The notes: a model not told the origin generated them from the letters alone. Positions 27,028 to 35,589 are shown, numbered from the stretch's first letter. The stretch: 64,000 bases of DNA from Mesorhizobium sp. BR1-1-16 (GCF_020165495.1 NZ_JAIUIE010000001.1:372001-436000), one strand, 5' to 3'. Translations and numbers: made by a program.

Positions 27028-27918
27028 ATGACCAGCGACTCAACACTTCTCGTCACGGGCGCGAGCGGCCATCTCGGCCGCCAGGTTATCGAGGCGCTAT
27101 TGGCGGCCAAGGCCGGCAAGGTGATCGGCACGACGCGCGATCCCGCGAAGCTTGCGGATCTGGCGGCCAAGGGGGCGGACATCCGCCACGCCGACTTCGA
27201 CAAGCCAGAGACGCTGGCCGCGGCCTTCGCAGGCGCCGACCGCATGCTGCTGATTTCGACCGATGCCGTTGGAGCCGACGGCAGGCGCATTGCTCAGCAG
27301 CGCGCAGCAGTGAAGGCGGCGGTCGCGGCCGGGGTGAAGCACATCGTCTATCTCTCGGCGCCAGCGCCTTATCCGACTCCCGAGCCGAGCCTGATTGGCG
27401 ACCATTACTGGACCGAGCAGGCCATTGCCGCCAGCGGCGCGGACTTCACGTTCCTGCGCGACCATCTCTATACCGATCTGCTCCTCTATTCGCTGCCGCA
27501 CGCGATCGAGACCGGGACGCTCTATACGGCGACCGGGACCGGAGGCCGCTCCTATGTCACGCGGGAAGATTGCGCACACACGGCGACCGCAGTGCTCGCG
27601 AAGGCGACCGGAAAGTCCGCGCTCGACGTCACCGGCCCGGCGCCGCTGACGCAGGACGAGATCGCGGCGCTGGCCAGCGAGATTTCGGGCAAACCGGTGA
27701 AGCATGTCGCGGTCCCGGCAGAGGGCCTGCGCCAGGGATTGACGGCTGCAGGGCTACCGGCCGGCCTGGTCGAAGGTCTGGTGGCCTTCGACGTCGCGGC
27801 CGCCGAAGGCTTCCATGCAATCACGACGTCGGTCGTCAAGGATTGGACGGGACGGGAGCCGCAGAGCGTCCGCGACTTCCTGTTTGAGAACCGCACGGCG
27901 CTCGCGCCGAAGGGCTGA
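27028..27918 (+). CDS. QorB/YtfG-like NAD(P)H-dependent quinone reductase (atypical SDR)
   Basis: A 296-residue NmrA-type atypical short-chain dehydrogenase. The nucleotide motif LVTGASGHLGRQVIEALLAA is near the N-terminus, followed by GADIRHADFDKPETLAAAF, HIVYLSAPAPYPTPEPSLIG and YVTREDCAHTATAVLAK, all patterns of the E. coli QorB group. It probably reduces quinones with NADPH in the cytoplasm. AAGGA at 27017-27021 selects the ATG at 27028 rather than 27022. Divergent from the HxlR regulator, which probably represses it until a quinone or electrophile is sensed. Confidence 0.88.
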   Translation: MTSDSTLLVTGASGHLGRQVIEALLAAKAGKVIGTTRDPAKLADLAAKGADIRHADFDKPETLAAAFAGADRMLLISTDAVGADGRRIAQQRAAVKAAVAAGVKHIVYLSAPAPYPTPEPSLIGDHYWTEQAIAASGADFTFLRDHLYTDLLLYSLPHAIETGTLYTATGTGGRSYVTREDCAHTATAVLAKATGKSALDVTGPAPLTQDEIAALASEISGKPVKHVAVPAEGLRQGLTAAGLPAGLVEGLVAFDVAAAEGFHAITTSVVKDWTGREPQSVRDFLFENRTALAPKG

Positions 27919-27921
27919 TCC

Positions 27922-29049
27922 TCACTCTATGACGATACGCGGCGCCGGCCTTGCTCCGGCGCCGCCCGCGATTGCTGCGCCGATTCGCGTGGCGATGTCG
28001 CGATAGACGCGCGCATGGGGGCCATCCGGCGCGCTGGCGACAATCGGCCTGCCGGCGTCGGACGTCTCGCGGATGACGAGATCGAGCGGCACCTCGCCGA
28101 GGAAGGGCACCCCGAGTCGTTCCGCCTCATGCCGCGCGCCACCATGGCTGAAGATGTCGGAACGGCCGCCGCAATGCGGGCAGAGGAAATAGCTCATGTT
28201 CTCGACGATGCCGAGCACCGGCACGTCGACCTTGCGGAACATTGCGAGGCCCTTGCGCGCATCGATGAGGGCGAGATCTTGCGGGGTCGAGACGATCACC
28301 GCGCCGGCGAGCGGCACCTGCTGCGCCATGGTGAGCTGCGCGTCGCCCGTGCCTGGCGGCATGTCCACCACCAGCACATCGAGCGGCGCCCAGGCGACTT
28401 CGCGCAGCATCTGCGTCAGCGCCGACATCACCATCGGGCCGCGCCAGATCATCGGTGTCTCCTCCTCGACGAGGAAGCCCATCGACATCGCCTTGATGCC
28501 GAAAGCCTCCATCGGCTTCAGCGTGCGCCCGTCCTGCGTTTCGGGCTTGCCGGAAAGGCCGAGAAGGCGCGGCACCGAGGGACCATAGATATCGGCGTCG
28601 AGCAGGCCGACCTTCAGCCCATTGGCGGCGAGCCCGAGCGCGATGTTGACGGCGGTGGTCGACTTGCCGACGCCGCCCTTGCCGGAGGCGACGGCGATGA
28701 TCGCGCCGACGCCGGGAATGCCGGGCTTGCCACTGGCCGAGGTCGCTGGCGGCGCGGGCCGTGCGGGCCGAGGCGGTGGCGGCGCGCCCGCGCCGCCTTT
28801 ACGCTCGGCGGTCAGGATCACCAGCGTGCTCTCGACGCCCGGCAGCGCCTGCACTGCAGCTGCCGCCTGCTCGCGGAGCGGCTCAAGCGCGTTGGCGCGC
28901 GCGGCATCGACGGTGATCGAGAACATGACCTTGCCGCCATGGATGACGATATCGGAGATGAGCCCGAGCGAAACGAGGTTCCCGTTCCCGTCCGGTCCGG
29001 GAACGTCTGTGAGTCGCGCGAGAATCGCGTCGCGGTCGATAGAGGCCAT
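27922..29049 (-). CDS. mrp: Mrp/NBP35-family ATP-binding iron-sulfur carrier protein
   Basis: A 375-residue P-loop ATPase. An N-terminal MIP18-like domain covers residues 1-80. A Pro/Ala-rich linker near 85-105 contains GAPPPPRPARPAPPA. The deviant Walker A VASGKGGVGKSTTAVNIALG is near residue 118, with DADIYGPSVPRLLG next and the cluster-ligand CxxC as YFLCPHCGG near residue 290. Mrp/ApbC proteins carry and deliver [4Fe-4S] clusters in the cytosol. Its stop is 3 bp from that of the convergent QorB-like gene. Confidence 0.95.
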   Translation of the reverse strand: MASIDRDAILARLTDVPGPDGNGNLVSLGLISDIVIHGGKVMFSITVDAARANALEPLREQAAAAVQALPGVESTLVILTAERKGGAGAPPPPRPARPAPPATSASGKPGIPGVGAIIAVASGKGGVGKSTTAVNIALGLAANGLKVGLLDADIYGPSVPRLLGLSGKPETQDGRTLKPMEAFGIKAMSMGFLVEEETPMIWRGPMVMSALTQMLREVAWAPLDVLVVDMPPGTGDAQLTMAQQVPLAGAVIVSTPQDLALIDARKGLAMFRKVDVPVLGIVENMSYFLCPHCGGRSDIFSHGGARHEAERLGVPFLGEVPLDLVIRETSDAGRPIVASAPDGPHARVYRDIATRIGAAIAGGAGARPAPRIVIE

Positions 29050-29449
29050 GGCTTGGAATCCTTGAGCTGTTTTTCGGCGGCAACCATGCGTCTACCTCGG
29101 CTTTCGCGCAAGGCGACGCCCCGGCGCATGGCTCGAAAGCTGTTCGTTGTCAGTGTGTTAATAGATGTTACCGAAGCCTTAAGCGTCGAAGCATGACGAT
29201 ACCCTGCAGTGTTGCATTTCCGTCATAGCGCCCCCGGCCCCTTTCGCTATGATCACTTTACGGAATCGAAAGCGGTTCCGGTTGCTTTGCCTGTCACCCA
29301 GGGGTGGGGGACAAATCGGGCAGATGCAGCTGAACGGGGATTTGACGGACTTCGAGCGAGCCGACTGACTGGGATGATCGAATAGATCGTCTCGGGGGCG
29401 ACGAGAAGAAAGAAACAGTCTCCTGGTTTAACCTTTTGGAGGTCAGGAT
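29050..29449. other. Gene-free divergent region between mrp and the porin
   Basis: 400 bp with no supported coding frame. It presumably carries the mrp and porin promoters. A TTTTGGAGG ribosome site for the porin begins near 29434. A long antisense frame crosses this region but has no family resemblance. Confidence 0.5.
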
Positions 29450-30727
29450 ATGAACTTCAAGACCCTTCTCCTCGGCTCTGCCGCTGCGATGATCGTGGCT
29501 GGTGGCGCTCAGGCGGCGGATCTCACGGTCGCCGAGCCGGTCGACTACGTGAAGGTCTGCGACGCTTTTGGCGCTGGCTTCTTCTACTCTCCCGGCACCG
29601 ACACCTGCATCAAGGTCGGTGGCTACTTGAAGTTCGGTACCGCCTTTGGCGACACCGACTTCGGTACGTACAACTCGATCTACCCGAACAGCCAGTGGTC
29701 GAACTTCTACACGGAAGCTTCGGTTCAGCTGACGGCTTCGTCGGTCACCGAGTTCGGTAACCTGACCGGCTTCATCGACTATCGTGCTCAGTCCGGCAAC
29801 ACCGGCTCGTTCACGCAGTCGGCGACGCAGACGGTCAACGCCTCCACCAATTCGGCTTATATCGACAGCGGCTGGCTGTCGCTTGGTCCGATCAAGGCTG
29901 GTCGCTTCACCTCGCTGTATGACTTCGGCCGTGGCTACACCGACACCGGCGCGTTCGGTTCGGACACCACCACCGATCACATCCAGCTGACCTACGCCGT
30001 CAACGGCTTCGGTCTGGCGATCTCGGTCGAAGATCAGCGCGATCGTGGCGCTGCTGGCAACACCGGCGACCCGGTGTCTGGCGGCACGGCTTACTACCAG
30101 GGCGGTCAGAACAACATCCCCGACATCGTCGGTGCTGTGACCTACGCCTCGGGCATCTTCTCGACGAAGATCGCTGCGGCGTATGTCAATAACGCGATCG
30201 ACGTCAACGGCGGCTCGGGCACCATTGCCGATCCGTACGACATCAACGCGAAGACGGGCTGGGCCATCGGCGGCAGCGTCGAGTTCGCTCTCGACAGCTT
30301 CTCGCCCGGCGACAAGTTCTTCGTCACCGGTTCGTATGGCGACAACGCCAACTCGTACACCGGCATCGCCGGCGGTACGTCGGTTGCGAACCTGACCGGC
30401 AGCTACGATGGCTCGTTCATCGCTTCGGCCGCTCCTGGTTCCAGCTGGTCGGCTCTTGCTTCGTACAAGCATGTCTGGACCCCGACCGTCTGGTCGGCGA
30501 TCTCGGGCGGTTACGCTTCGTATGACGGCGACGGCTACTTCGACAACTTCACCGTCGATGCTTATCGCGGTGTGTTCTCGACGGGCTGGACCCCGGTTAC
30601 CGGTCTCGACCTGATGCTCGATGGCCAGTACTCGCATGTCGATATCTCGGACGGCCGCGGCCTTGTCCAGAATGACGACGATGGCGACGCCTGGACCGTC
30701 AACCTCTGGATGAAGCGCTCCTGGTAA
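29450..30727 (+). CDS. Outer membrane porin, Porin_2 family
   Basis: A 425-residue porin. The signal peptide is MNFKTLLLGSAAAMIVAGGA, cleaved after QAA or nearby. The mature N-terminus DYVKVCDAFGAGFFYSPGTD with a disulphide-type Cys pair (VCDAF...DTCIKVGGYLKFG) is the hallmark of rhizobial/Brucella Omp2b-type porins. The body alternates short beta strands (Ser/Thr/Gly/aromatic-rich) and ends in TVNLWMKRSW, a terminal aromatic residue fitting a 16-strand barrel. Codon use is more uniform than in neighbours, as expected for an abundant protein. A strong terminator follows. Confidence 0.95.
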   Translation: MNFKTLLLGSAAAMIVAGGAQAADLTVAEPVDYVKVCDAFGAGFFYSPGTDTCIKVGGYLKFGTAFGDTDFGTYNSIYPNSQWSNFYTEASVQLTASSVTEFGNLTGFIDYRAQSGNTGSFTQSATQTVNASTNSAYIDSGWLSLGPIKAGRFTSLYDFGRGYTDTGAFGSDTTTDHIQLTYAVNGFGLAISVEDQRDRGAAGNTGDPVSGGTAYYQGGQNNIPDIVGAVTYASGIFSTKIAAAYVNNAIDVNGGSGTIADPYDINAKTGWAIGGSVEFALDSFSPGDKFFVTGSYGDNANSYTGIAGGTSVANLTGSYDGSFIASAAPGSSWSALASYKHVWTPTVWSAISGGYASYDGDGYFDNFTVDAYRGVFSTGWTPVTGLDLMLDGQYSHVDISDGRGLVQNDDDGDAWTVNLWMKRSW

Positions 30728-30749
30728 GCTCTTCTCCTCGGAGATAAAG

Positions 30750-30782
30750 AGGCCCGGCGGATCATTCCGCCGGGCCTTTTCG
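30750..30782 (+). terminator. Terminator of the porin gene
   Basis: A 12-bp stem (AGGCCCGGCGGA / TCCGCCGGGCCT) with a TCAT loop is followed by TTT. Confidence 0.92.
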
Positions 30783-31234
30783 TTTGTGGCGGTGTCGCTC
30801 TGCTCCTGTAAAAAGAAGCGCTTCTTGTTATCGGCGGTCTGCGCTGATCGAAGTGGCCGCGAGGGCCGCTGTTCCATTTGACGGCCGCGAATTCAGTCTG
30901 CGAAATCAGTCCCGGAAGCCCATATAGACGCCCTGACGCCGTGCTGGCCTGGTTGCCGCTGTGCCGGCATTGCCGAGACTCTGAGGCGGTCGGGACCGAG
31001 ATTACCTGCGATGAGTGTCATGCCGGTGCCTTTGCGACGCTGCTGCATAGGTTCAGTCCAGATGAAACAGCCTTGGCCATCGAGCCGGACCCTGGCTCGT
31101 GCCGGCAGATCGCTGGACGGGGAGGGCAGTCGCGCCTCGTTCAACCCGGCCGGTCGCCAGTTTTTCACGACAGATCCTGCCGGCGTTCCGAACGACCGGC
31201 CTTGTCGTTTCCCTCGCCTGCCCGTGAGTCGCTG
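30783..31234. other. Gene-free stretch between porin and recO
   Basis: About 450 bp lacking a supported gene. A perfect short palindrome AAGAAGCGCTTCTT lies at 30813-30826. The recO frame is open upstream into this region, but the extra sequence has no family resemblance. In many Rhizobiales era precedes recO; it is absent here. Confidence 0.5.
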
Positions 31235-32011
31235 ATGCAGTGGACCGATCAGGCCATCGTGCTGGGTATGCGACGACTTGGTGATTCGAGCGCCATTCTG
31301 GAGCTGATGACGGCCAAGCGCGGCCGGCATCTTGGCGTGGTGCGCGGCGCGCGTTCGCGCCGCCTCGCGCCGATGCTTCAGCCGGGCAACCGGGTCGAGG
31401 CAACCTGGCGCGCGCGTCTCGACGAGCAATTGGGGCTATTCACCATCGAGCCAGTGACCTTGCGGGCGGCACGATTGATCGAACGGCCGCTGGCGCTGTT
31501 TGCGCTGCAGGTTCTTGCTGGCCATCTGGGCCTGCTCGCCGAGCGCGAAAGCCATCCGGAACTTCATGGCGCCGTCGATTCCGCGCTCGACAGCTTCGCA
31601 GAACGGCCGGGGCCAGGCGCGTTGGCGATTGCCGGTTTCGTGGCCCGCTTCGAACTCGCGCTCCTCAACGAAAGCGGCTTTGGCCTCGACCTCTCCCGAT
31701 GTGCCGTAACCGGGGATACGGAGGGGCTCGTCTTCGTTTCGCCGCGGACCGGGCGTGCGGTCAGCGGATCGGCGGCGGCTGGCTATGAGGATCGCCTCTT
31801 GCCTCTGCCGCGTCTCTTGCTCGGGCAGCATGGCGCGAATGACGGACGCGGCGCTGTGGATGAAGCCTTCCGCCTTACGGGTCATTTTCTGGAGCGGCAT
31901 ATCTACCAGCCGCGCGGTATGGCTGAACCGGCGGCTCGCCGGGAATTCCTGACATGGATCGGCCGCGAACTCGCCGATAGCGAGCCGCGGCCGGGTTTCA
32001 GGCCTCTATAG
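31235..32011 (+). CDS. recO: DNA repair protein RecO
   Basis: A 258-residue RecO. The N-terminal OB-fold begins MQWTDQAIVLGMRRLGDSSA and continues LMTAKRGRHLGVVRGARSRR. The helical C-terminal domain includes FVARFELALLNESGFGLDL, the most conserved RecO segment. RecO mediates RecA loading in the RecFOR pathway of gap repair. The start is set by family length; the ATG at 31235 has only a weak ribosome site. The zinc-finger cysteines of some RecO proteins are absent, as in other alphaproteobacteria. Confidence 0.93.
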   Translation: MQWTDQAIVLGMRRLGDSSAILELMTAKRGRHLGVVRGARSRRLAPMLQPGNRVEATWRARLDEQLGLFTIEPVTLRAARLIERPLALFALQVLAGHLGLLAERESHPELHGAVDSALDSFAERPGPGALAIAGFVARFELALLNESGFGLDLSRCAVTGDTEGLVFVSPRTGRAVSGSAAAGYEDRLLPLPRLLLGQHGANDGRGAVDEAFRLTGHFLERHIYQPRGMAEPAARREFLTWIGRELADSEPRPGFRPL

Positions 32012-32014
32012 GCG

Positions 32015-32374
32015 CTATTTCAGCTGGTCGCAGAAGCTCTTGACCGCCGTGGAATAGCGCACCGGGTCGATGGTGACGTTGTCGCGGCATGTATTCTGGG
32101 CAGCCGTCAGCTGCTCAGGCGTCAGATTCGCCGTGCCCATCGTGATGTCGAAACCAAATACGTCCTGGTCGGCGATCGGTCCGCCCGGCTTGTCGGCTTC
32201 GCTCGTCGATTCGGCCGACTGGCCATTGTCGGACTGAGCCGGCGTCGGCGTTGACACTGCTGGCGGTGTCTGCACGGCAGGGTTGTTGGCGTCCTGCGCG
32301 AAGGCCGGAGCGATGGACAAAGTCGCGAAGATAGCACCGGCGGTCAAAAGTTTGCTATACTTGGAAATAATCAC
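32015..32374 (-). CDS. Small secreted protein with VFGFD / RYS-FC signature, 119 aa
   Basis: GTG start with AGGGAGA 7 bases upstream. A Sec signal peptide (MIISKYSKLLTAGAIFATLS, then IAPAFAQ) is followed by a Pro/Thr/Ser/Gln-rich spacer, residues about 28-65. The conserved C-terminal core has DQDVFGFDITMG, NTCRDN and DPVRYSTAVKSFC. The two cysteines could pair. The next leftward gene, at 32582-32887, shares the same core signature. I know no family name; a periplasmic or secreted role is inferred. It converges on recO with a 3-bp gap. Confidence 0.75.
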   Translation of the reverse strand: MIISKYSKLLTAGAIFATLSIAPAFAQDANNPAVQTPPAVSTPTPAQSDNGQSAESTSEADKPGGPIADQDVFGFDITMGTANLTPEQLTAAQNTCRDNVTIDPVRYSTAVKSFCDQLK

Positions 32375-32458
32375 TGGCCGTCTCCCTGAACATGCCGCAC
32401 TGCAATGAAGTCGAGTGCAGCGAATGTGATTTCGGCGGATGACATCGCCGTAACCTCG

Positions 32459-32495
32459 TTAGATCGACGGTGAACTGTTCCGTCACTGGATCTAA
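32459..32495. repeat. Imperfect inverted repeat upstream of a small secreted-protein gene
   Basis: TTAGATC-GACGG pairs with CCGTC and then, after a 4-base ACTG bulge, GATCTAA, around a 9-base loop. It lies about 85 bp upstream of the 32374 start, in the only intergenic space between the two related genes. It may be an operator or the terminator of the upstream gene. Confidence 0.4.
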
Positions 32496-32581
32496 ACGAT
32501 CAGGGAGCAAGTTTGTTCCGACAGGATTGTTGCGTTCTGGTTCGCGATGCTAGACCGACACCGCGTCAGCCAAGGGTAGGG

Positions 32582-32887
32582 CTAGTGTCCCCAGCAGAAC
32601 ATGCGGACCTTCGGAGAGTAGCGCCAGGGCATCGAAACGATGTCCTGCTTGCAGCGGTTGTTAATGGCCACTTGCAGTCTCGGGTCGAGCGACGCCTTGA
32701 AGGCCATCAGTGACGCGACATCGCCGGGAACACTGGTGAGGTCGAAACCGAACACCTCCCAGTCCGGCACCGGGGCGGTGTGCCCGTCGTAGTAGCTGAA
32801 CGCTTGCGCCGAACCGGTCGACGCTGCCATCAGCGCGAGAGCCGAAGCGAAGGCGGCGGCAATGGGCATCGTGGCTGAGCGGATCAT
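32582..32887 (-). CDS. Small secreted protein, paralog of the 32015-32374 product, 101 aa
   Basis: Signal peptide MIRSATMPIAAAFASALALM with AQA cleavage, then a short mature protein. The core PDWEVFGFDLTSVPG, NNRCKQDI and PWRYSPKVRMFCWGH aligns with VFGFDIT, NTCRDN and VRYSTAVKSFC of the neighbouring product; the two Cys and the RYS motif are conserved. Unlike its neighbour it lacks the Pro/Thr-rich spacer. AGGAA sits 5 bases before the ATG. Function unknown; the tandem pair suggests a duplicated exported family. Confidence 0.75.
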   Translation of the reverse strand: MIRSATMPIAAAFASALALMAASTGSAQAFSYYDGHTAPVPDWEVFGFDLTSVPGDVASLMAFKASLDPRLQVAINNRCKQDIVSMPWRYSPKVRMFCWGH

Positions 32888-33094
32888 GGCGGGCGTTCCT
32901 GGTCTCTGTCGTCAACGGGCCTCAAGCGAGGGCTATCATGCCCGATCGCCGTGAGTGTTTCTATAACGTGGCGGCGCGCGGCCGGTTCGCTGCGACGATG
33001 AAAAGCGACAGTGCGTCATGCGTTTGTCCGGACTTCGGCGATAATGGGATGATTCGGCCATGCGCCGCCGTCCTGTTCACGTCCGAGGCCTTCC

Positions 33095-33793
33095 TTGCGC
33101 TACGCTCTCTACGCCACGCCAGCCGCCGATGATCCGCTCTGCCGCGCCGCCACCCGATGGCTTGGGCGCGACGCGTTCGGAGACGTCGAAGGGCCGCTGC
33201 CGGAGGTTGAGGGGCTCGCGGCGGGCACTCTGGAAGCCTATCTCGCTGATCCGGCTCGTTACGGTTTTCACGGCACGCTCAAGGCGCCCTTCTCTTTGGC
33301 TGAGGGGGCCGACGAGGCGGGGTTGTTGGCGGCCGTTGACCGCGTTGCCGCCGCCTCGGCTCGAATTACGATTCCGGAATTGGTCGTTCGCCGCCTTGGT
33401 CGGTTCTTCGCCTTGGTGCCGAATGAGCCGGTAGCAGCACTCGATGCCTGGGCGGGCCGGATCGTCCGCGACTTCGACGCCTTTCGGGCGCCTCTCTCGG
33501 AGGCGGATATCGAGCGCCGGCGCAAGTCGGGCTTGACGCTCGATGAAGAGGCCAATCTGCTGCGCTGGGGCTATCCTTATGTCTTCGATGCGTTTCGCTT
33601 CCACATGTCCTTGACGGGCCGGGTTCCGCGTGAGGACATGGAAGTGGTTGATGCGGCCTTGCGACGCCACTTCGCCGGTCTCGAGGGGCGGCCGTTCGTG
33701 ATCGATCGCCTGGCTGTTTTCGTGGAGCCCGAGCGCGGCGCGCCCTTCGAAATCCGCCATGTGGCCGAGTTTGGCGGCGTCGAGCCGGTCTGA
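33095..33793 (+). CDS. DUF1045 family protein (2H-phosphoesterase fold)
   Basis: A 232-residue protein that starts RYALYATPAADDPLCRAATR, the family N-terminus. It has the two HxT/S motifs of 2H phosphoesterases in YGFHGTLKAPFSL and FRFHMSLTGRVP. DUF1045 proteins are often found in phosphonate-utilisation clusters, where they may act on cyclic phosphates, but no phn gene is present here. The TTG at 33095 is chosen because GAGG lies 7 bases upstream and it gives the family N-terminus. Confidence 0.88.
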   Translation: MRYALYATPAADDPLCRAATRWLGRDAFGDVEGPLPEVEGLAAGTLEAYLADPARYGFHGTLKAPFSLAEGADEAGLLAAVDRVAAASARITIPELVVRRLGRFFALVPNEPVAALDAWAGRIVRDFDAFRAPLSEADIERRRKSGLTLDEEANLLRWGYPYVFDAFRFHMSLTGRVPREDMEVVDAALRRHFAGLEGRPFVIDRLAVFVEPERGAPFEIRHVAEFGGVEPV

Positions 33794-33878
33794 GCGCGCT
33801 GCTTCTTGAGCTTGGCTGTTTCCTGAGCTTGGCTTAGGTTGGAATTGCGCTCCTGCGTCGCGCTTTCGGGATTTCACG

Positions 33879-34511
33879 ATGAGACCTTTGACCACCCTCA
33901 CGCTGCTGCTCGTGTTCCTTGCCGGCCCGGCTCTTGCTGACGGCTCGCGGCTGACCGGCCTGCCATCCGCATTGCTCTCGGGCGATGCTGCCGAGGGCAC
34001 GCAGCATGAAATACCGAATATGCCGGCTCCGACGATTACGGCGGGAGCGGCAACGATCGTGCTTGGGCAGACCAAGCTCGGGGACCTGTACGACGCCTTT
34101 GGCGGCACGCTGCAGCATGCAGGCGATGGCACCGCATCCGCGAACTGGCTCTGCTATGCCGCGGGATCGGGCAGCACACAGCAATTGATCTGGTTCGTCT
34201 CCGACGGCCACGCCGGCGGGCCCGAGCAGGAGGTCACGCTCGTTGCCGCTAATTATGCGCCGCCGAAGGATGGCTGCGACGCGGCGCCCTCGTCCCTCAC
34301 CGAATTGAAGATGCAATCGCCCGGCCTCGGCGCGAGCGCTTCGGATCTCCAGGCAGCCTTCGGGCAGGTCGCTGCCCGCGACAACATGGTGGCTTACCTC
34401 AATCAGAGCGCTGCGATGCAGGGCGGCGCAACGACCTTTCAGAGTCTCAACTACCTGCTGAGCGGCGATACGATCATCGGCTTCGCGGTCAGCCAGGTTA
34501 CGGTTCCCTGA
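33879..34511 (+). CDS. Hypothetical exported protein, 210 aa
   Basis: Signal peptide MRPLTTLTLLLVFLAGPALA with cleavage before DGSRL. The mature domain has a repeated alpha/beta flavour: IVLGQTKLGDLYDAFGGTLQ early and SPGLGASASDLQAAFGQVAA later, each 'G.....L..AFG', suggesting two copies of a small fold like SmpA/OmlA or BLIP-like modules. Cysteines occur in NWLCYAAG and KDGCDAA. No family is assigned with confidence. It stands alone between the DUF1045 gene and a convergent thioesterase. Confidence 0.75.
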   Translation: MRPLTTLTLLLVFLAGPALADGSRLTGLPSALLSGDAAEGTQHEIPNMPAPTITAGAATIVLGQTKLGDLYDAFGGTLQHAGDGTASANWLCYAAGSGSTQQLIWFVSDGHAGGPEQEVTLVAANYAPPKDGCDAAPSSLTELKMQSPGLGASASDLQAAFGQVAARDNMVAYLNQSAAMQGGATTFQSLNYLLSGDTIIGFAVSQVTVP

Positions 34512-34553
34512 CGGGGGCTCCTCGCGAGCGCTCGATTTCGGGACTGATCCGGC

Positions 34554-35009
34554 TCAGCCGGCCGCGTCGTCCGCATTTGGCAAGGGGCGTGGCTTACGGG
34601 CCGCGTCGATCGCAACGAAGGTGAAAGTGGCGTGGGTCACCTTGGTGATGTCGTCGCTTTCCCGGTTGCGTCGCCAGGCCTCGACGAAAACCCGCATCGA
34701 GCTGCGTCCGGTCGAGACAATGCGGCCATAGATCGTCACCTCGTCGCCGACCTGAACCGGGCTGAGGAACGACATGCCTTCGACGGCTGCCGTCACCGTG
34801 CGGCCACGCGCGCGGCGTGTGGCGATCGTGCTGGCGCCGAGATCCATCTGCGACATCAGCCAGCCGCCGAAAATGTCACCCGCCGGATTGGTGTCGTGCG
34901 GCATGGCGATCGTGCGAATCACCGGGATGGTGGTCCGGTCCGGCGTGGCGTCGAGCGATGTCTCGACATGGGCGGGGGGGGCCTTCGTCGTTTTCGGATC
35001 GTGGCTCAA
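34554..35009 (-). CDS. Acyl-CoA thioesterase, hotdog fold (YciA-like)
   Basis: A 151-residue cytoplasmic thioesterase. The family motif TIAMPHDTNPAGDIFGGWLM with the catalytic Asn/Asp is followed by SQMDLGASTIATRRARGRTV. GMSFLSPVQVGDEVTIYGRI is also standard for the YciA/acyl-CoA hydrolase group. It hydrolyses acyl-CoA esters and helps control free CoA. The single-domain length matches YciA rather than the double-hotdog enzymes. Confidence 0.9.
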   Translation of the reverse strand: MSHDPKTTKAPPAHVETSLDATPDRTTIPVIRTIAMPHDTNPAGDIFGGWLMSQMDLGASTIATRRARGRTVTAAVEGMSFLSPVQVGDEVTIYGRIVSTGRSSMRVFVEAWRRNRESDDITKVTHATFTFVAIDAARKPRPLPNADDAAG

Positions 35010-35139
35010 CGCGAACTCCAGCTTGTTGTCACGGTCAAGTCTAGGCTATCGCGCCGGCATTGAGCACCCCCGTATGCGAGCTGCTCCCGCCGCGTTTGCA
35101 ACGGTGCTACATTCCTCGCGCATTTTCGGGGAGTTTTCG

Positions 35140-35550
35140 ATGCACAGGCTATTCAGAATTCTGGTGCTGACATTGGGTGTACTTGCCACCGTCGCGCTGC
35201 CGCTGCTGGCCGCTGCGCCGGCCGAGGCGCGTGCCGCCGCCGCCTGCGGCCCGCGGGGCTGCGCGGCAGCCGGCTGCGGTCGATATGGATGCGCCGCCGG
35301 CGCAACCCGCCGTCCGGCTTATCGGCCGGCGCCGGTCTACCGCCATCCGGTCTATCGCCCGCCGGGCGTCGTGGTGGTCAATCCGCGCCGTTACTGGGCG
35401 CCGGGCGGCGCCGTTGCAGCAGGCGCAGCGATTGGCTTCATTGCTGGCGCTGCCGCCGTCTCGGTAGCGGGCGCTGCGCCGAAGCCCGGCTATTGCTGGT
35501 ATTATACCAACCCGCAGAAGACGACCGGCTTCTGGGACGTTTGTCCCTAG
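35140..35550 (+). CDS. Gly/Ala/Cys-rich exported or membrane-anchored protein, 136 aa
   Basis: MHRLFRILVLTLGVLATVAL begins a signal peptide ending AEARA. It is followed by a Cys-rich stretch with the near-repeats CGPRGCAAAGCGRYGCAAG, then a Pro/Tyr/Arg segment ([19 protein letters not shown]), a Gly/Ala hydrophobic stretch (AAGAAIGFIAGAAAVSVAGA) and a tail with YCWYY and DVCP. Small proteins with this layout are common in rhizobial genomes and unassigned. GGGGAG sits 6 bases before the ATG. Envelope location is inferred. Confidence 0.78.
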   Translation: MHRLFRILVLTLGVLATVALPLLAAAPAEARAAAACGPRGCAAAGCGRYGCAAGATRRPAYRPAPVYRHPVYRPPGVVVVNPRRYWAPGGAVAAGAAIGFIAGAAAVSVAGAAPKPGYCWYYTNPQKTTGFWDVCP

Positions 35551-35560
35551 GAAGATCAAC

Positions 35561-35589
35561 GGACGGCCGGCTCATCCGGCCGGCCGTCC
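35561..35589 (+). terminator. Hairpin after the Cys-rich protein gene
   Basis: A perfect 10-bp stem (GGACGGCCGG / CCGGCCGTCC) with a 9-base loop lies 10 bp after the stop codon. It has no T tract, so it is a weaker terminator or an mRNA-stabilising hairpin. Confidence 0.55.

Noticed and set aside
29294-30877. 527-codon leftward open frame across the porin
   Set aside because: Antisense to an unmistakable porin; Arg/Val/Asp-rich composition of a GC-rich shadow frame and no known motif.
30878-31234. N-terminal extension of recO by 119 codons
   Set aside because: RecO starts at MQWTDQAIVLG; the extension is unlike any RecO and probably intergenic.
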